Of a stretch of 64,000 nt of DNA, positions 61,586 to 64,000 are shown one piece after another; positions within the stretch are counted from its first letter, which is position 1, and every line of letters starts with the position of its first letter. Position numbers and translations under genes: made by a program. The stretch covers positions 99,003 through 163,002 of the forward strand of contig NZ_FOXD01000006.1 of the NCBI RefSeq assembly GCF_900115625.1, read 5' to 3'. The notes under the pieces were generated by a model. It saw nothing but the letters and a program-made list of their open reading frames with translations. It made no database searches and was not told where the DNA came from. The stretch is from Salibacterium halotolerans (GTDB lineage Bacteria; Bacillota; Bacilli; Bacillales; Marinococcaceae).

Positions 61586-61616
61586 AAAAACGGAGCCTGC
61601 GCAGGGCTCCGTTTTT
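61586..61616. terminator. Bidirectional terminator between fruA and ytzB
   Basis: AAAAACGGAGCC pairs with GGCTCCGTTTTT around TGCGCAG. Confidence 0.9.
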
Positions 61617-61618
61617 AA

Positions 61619-61924
61619 TTATGATGTAAGTTCCAGGATGGTGCCTGTTTTAGCGTCGACGATGAAATCCATCTGTTTTGTTTCGCCTTCTTTGGTACTC
61701 GAAATACCGCCGCGGTACACTTTGTATTCGAGATCGTCTTTCATGTAGTCTTCGGCGGTCATGTGAATCCATGATCCATTGACAGGTATATGATCCTGAA
61801 TGTTTTCCTTAACGGTCTTCAGTGCTTTTTCGGGAGTGATGTGGCTGTTTCCGGTGTACTCTTTCAATGCGTACCCGGCTGCGAGACCAACACCTGCTCC
61901 AATGAGAATATCTCTTACTTTCAT
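61619..61924 (-). CDS. ytzB: PepSY domain protein (YtzB-like)
   Basis: A 101-aa protein with an N-terminal hydrophobic stretch (VRDILIGAGVGLAAGYAL), ITPEKALKTVKENIQ and a beta-rich PepSY-type C-terminus (KQMDFIVDAKTGTILEL). PepSY domains often inhibit peptidases or bind the cell wall. The position next to the M42 aminopeptidase gene is as in B. subtilis ytzB-ytoP. The gene is divergent from that peptidase gene. Confidence 0.85.
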   Translation of the reverse strand: MKVRDILIGAGVGLAAGYALKEYTGNSHITPEKALKTVKENIQDHIPVNGSWIHMTAEDYMKDDLEYKVYRGGISSTKEGETKQMDFIVDAKTGTILELTS

Positions 61925-62068
61925 GTTATCCCTGCCTTTTCTATCTCATTTCCCTCAAGTATAGCTTAAAATTCATCTCATTCCAAACGTTAAGATGTAT
62001 ATCGGTAGAAAATGAAGGACGCTTCCGATAGAATAAAAAGGGAAAACAGGAGCGGAAAGGAGCCGACT

Positions 62069-63142
62069 ATGAACGAAGAAACGAAACAGATGTTCCAGAC
62101 GTTAACCGAACTGCCGGGAGCCCCCGGTTTTGAAAAGCCGGTTAGAGATTACATGAAAAAAGAACTGCAGCCTTTAAGTGACGAGGTGGTGCAGGATAAA
62201 CTGGGCAGTATTTTCGGGAAAAAAACCGGAGATGCAGGCGGCCCGAAAGTGATGGCCGCCGGACACATGGATGAGGTCGGCTTCATGGTCACCAACATCG
62301 ACAAAAAAGGCATGATTCAGTTTGAACCGCTCGGCGGCTGGTGGAGCCAGGTGCTGCTGGCACAGAGAGTGGAAGTCATGACCGATAAAGGAGCCGTTCC
62401 CGGCGTGGTCGGATCGATACCGCCGCATCTTTTGGAAGAATCCCAGCGTCAGAAACCGATGCCGATGAAAAAAATGTATATCGACATCGGAGCCGATGAC
62501 AAAGAAGACGCCGAGAACATCGGAGTGAAACCGGGACAGCCGATTCTGCCCGCGGGTGCATTTACGCCGATGGCGAACAAAAAGAAAATTCTGGCGAAAG
62601 CATGGGATAACCGGTACGGTGCCGGCTTGTCCATTGAACTGATGAAAGAACTGCAGCACACCGATCATCCCAATATTGTGTACTCCGGTGCGACGGTGCA
62701 GGAGGAAGTTGGGCTCCGCGGCGCGGCGACAGCTTCCAGGATGATTCAGCCGGACGTGTTTTACGCGATGGATGCAAGCCCTGCCAACGATGCCGCCGGT
62801 GGAAATGATGCATTTGGCCATCTTGGAAAAGGAGCACTGCTCCGGATTTTTGATCAGACGATGATCACCCACCGCGGTATGCGTGATTTTGTCCTGGATA
62901 CAGCGGAATCCAACGACATTCCGTATCAGTATTTCGTATCCCAGGGAGGCACAGACGCCGGACGGGTACATACATCGAACGAAGGCGTGCCATCCGCCGT
63001 CGTCGGAGTATGCTCAAGGTATATTCATACATCGGGCTCGATTCTGCATGTGGATGATTATGCCGCAGCGAAAGAACTGCTTGTGAAGCTCGTGCAGATG
63101 ACAGATAACAGTGCCCTTGATGCCATCCGCAAAGGAGTCTGA
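62069..63142 (+). CDS. ytoP: M42 family glutamyl/deblocking aminopeptidase (YtoP)
   Basis: A 357-aa dinuclear zinc peptidase: [31 protein letters not shown] (first zinc His and Asp), [16 protein letters not shown] (bridging Asp), [14 protein letters not shown] (catalytic and metal Glu), [11 protein letters not shown] and [16 protein letters not shown] (last His). AAAGGAG precedes the ATG at 62069; a longer reading from 62012 adds residues without a ribosome site. It trims peptides in the cytosol. Confidence 0.94.
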   Translation: MNEETKQMFQTLTELPGAPGFEKPVRDYMKKELQPLSDEVVQDKLGSIFGKKTGDAGGPKVMAAGHMDEVGFMVTNIDKKGMIQFEPLGGWWSQVLLAQRVEVMTDKGAVPGVVGSIPPHLLEESQRQKPMPMKKMYIDIGADDKEDAENIGVKPGQPILPAGAFTPMANKKKILAKAWDNRYGAGLSIELMKELQHTDHPNIVYSGATVQEEVGLRGAATASRMIQPDVFYAMDASPANDAAGGNDAFGHLGKGALLRIFDQTMITHRGMRDFVLDTAESNDIPYQYFVSQGGTDAGRVHTSNEGVPSAVVGVCSRYIHTSGSILHVDDYAAAKELLVKLVQMTDNSALDAIRKGV

Positions 63143-63149
63143 CGCTCTG

Positions 63150-63686
63150 ATGACTATGATTCTTGGTGTTGGTTCCACCAATGAAGCAAAGCTGAAAGCA
63201 GTGTCCGCTGTTTTCGGAAATGAAGATTATGACATTCAAGGGTTTGAGACAGGCAGCGGAGTGTCCTTGCAGCCTTTTTCGGATGAAGAAACGAAAGCAG
63301 GCGCTGAGCACCGCGCCGCCGCTGTTCTGGCGGAAGGAGCTGACGCGGGTATAGGTCTGGAGGGCGGCGTGATGGAAATGGCCGATGGACTGTACCTTTG
63401 TAACTGGGGAGCTCTGACCGACAGCAGCCGGCGCGTGATTACAGCGGCCGGAGCAAAAATAAAACTGCCCTCAGGCATTGCCGCCGGACTGCACGCAGGC
63501 AGAGAGTTAAAAACCGTCATGAACGACTACACCAACCGTCATAATGTCAGTCAGCAGGAAGGCGCCGTCGGTATCTTTACCGGCGGCATGATATCCAGAG
63601 CCGAAATGTTCGAACACACCGTCCGTCTTCTTTACGGACAATGGTGTTTCAACCGGCGCATCCAGCAGCTGTCACAGGATAAATAG
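63150..63686 (+). CDS. yjjX: Inosine/xanthosine triphosphatase, YjjX/DUF84 family
   Basis: A 178-aa protein with ILGVGSTNEAKLKAVSAVF, a GSGVSLQPFSDEETKAGAEHRA block and GIGLEGGVMEM, the DUF84 motifs of non-canonical purine NTPases that clear ITP and XTP. It starts 7 bp after ytoP; AAAGGAG lies 12 nt before the ATG at 63150, a long spacing, and ATG at 63156 is an alternative. The dispersed repeat begins 10 bp after its stop. Confidence 0.85.
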   Translation: MTMILGVGSTNEAKLKAVSAVFGNEDYDIQGFETGSGVSLQPFSDEETKAGAEHRAAAVLAEGADAGIGLEGGVMEMADGLYLCNWGALTDSSRRVITAAGAKIKLPSGIAAGLHAGRELKTVMNDYTNRHNVSQQEGAVGIFTGGMISRAEMFEHTVRLLYGQWCFNRRIQQLSQDK

Positions 63687-63696
63687 GATTCTATAC

Positions 63697-64000
63697 AAAG
63701 AGACTGGGACAAACCCTTTATAAGATAAAAGAATGCCGAACGATTTAAAAAAATCGTTCGGCATTCTTCGTTTCTTAGATACACCGCTGCGCCAAAATGC
63801 TTTGCTTTTACTCCGGAGTACAAGGGCGGCATCGGTTCGCTGGGGCTCACCGTGTCTTCTTTGCACTCCGGAGTACAAGGGCGACATCGATTCGCTGGGA
63901 CTCATCGTGTCTTCTTTGCCCCGGGCACGGCTCGCGTCCGCAGTTCCTCCGGATCAGCTGCTTGTCGAAACCGACGGACCCCGGCCGTTCCAGGGGCCGT
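63697..64000 (-). repeat. Right copy of the 304-bp dispersed repeat, inverted, running off the window
   Basis: Reads as the reverse complement of 32449-32752 with only scattered differences. It starts with the terminal motif AAAGAGACTGGGACAAA (63697-63713), carries the 18-bp hairpin (63729-63768), the 55-bp tandem units and the TatD C-terminal segment up to the last base. Its full length is unknown because the window ends. Confidence 0.9.

Noticed and set aside
63632..63905. Two minus-strand reading frames at the right edge
   Set aside because: They are translations of the dispersed repeat, including the hairpin; the same peptides appear from the left copy in another context.

Overview
The window reads as chromosome of a spore-forming, probably salt- or alkali-adapted member of the Bacillaceae (Bacillota). 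Support comes from strong AGGAGG ribosome sites, gene order that repeatedly matches Bacillus subtilis (yugI-yuzA-pgi-yugN-yugO; ytkD-ytlD-ytlC-ytlA; pckA-metK-ytoA-ytpA-ytpB; ytqB-ytqA-leuS; ytmP-trmB-ytnP; ytzB-ytoP), a CotY/CotZ-type spore coat protein, a SAM-I riboswitch before metK, CcpN-type boxes before pckA, a BCCT osmolyte carrier and acidic proteins. The species cannot be named from this sequence.

Layout. 1-5.6 kb: NSS transporter (cut by the window edge), S1-domain RNA-binding protein, Pgi, YugN, K+ channel and one tRNA-Ala(GGC). 5.6-14 kb: accessory and eroded DNA with small membrane proteins, a broken alcohol dehydrogenase, a His-rich DUF4396 protein, a GntR regulator, an IS3 fragment, a four-gene cassette (DUF3870, DUF819 carrier, Ala-Glu epimerase, NlpC/P60 peptidase) that looks like murein-peptide salvage, and a YhaO remnant. 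14-20.5 kb: a nucleoside catabolic cluster (nupC, pdp, XapX, drm, two purine nucleoside phosphorylases, deoC) carrying repeated GTTGGACGTCYAAC-like palindromes. 20.5-31.7 kb: two luciferase-like monooxygenases with an HxlR regulator and an FMN reductase, coat protein, BCCT carrier, PatB lyase, YtkD and a NMT1-type ABC importer.

31.7-32.75 kb holds a gene-free, about 1.04 kb element with imperfect terminal inverted repeats, short units on a 53-bp period and a TatD remnant. Its last 304 bp recur, inverted, at the right edge of the window (63,697-64,000), so the two copies bracket 31 kb of core genes.

32.8-63.7 kb is mostly core: pckA, metK, sesquarterpene synthase operon, carbonic anhydrase, tRNA U34 modification pair, leuS with an unusual leader terminator, MurJ/SEDS/pseudouridine synthase operon, cysteine synthase, CidA/CidB pair, purU, trmB-ytnP, the fruRKA operon, an M42 aminopeptidase and a YjjX-type NTPase. 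The most interesting points are the second PNP with both purine-selecting residues changed, the shared palindromes of the nucleoside cluster, the candidate murein-peptide importer and the inverted repeat element.
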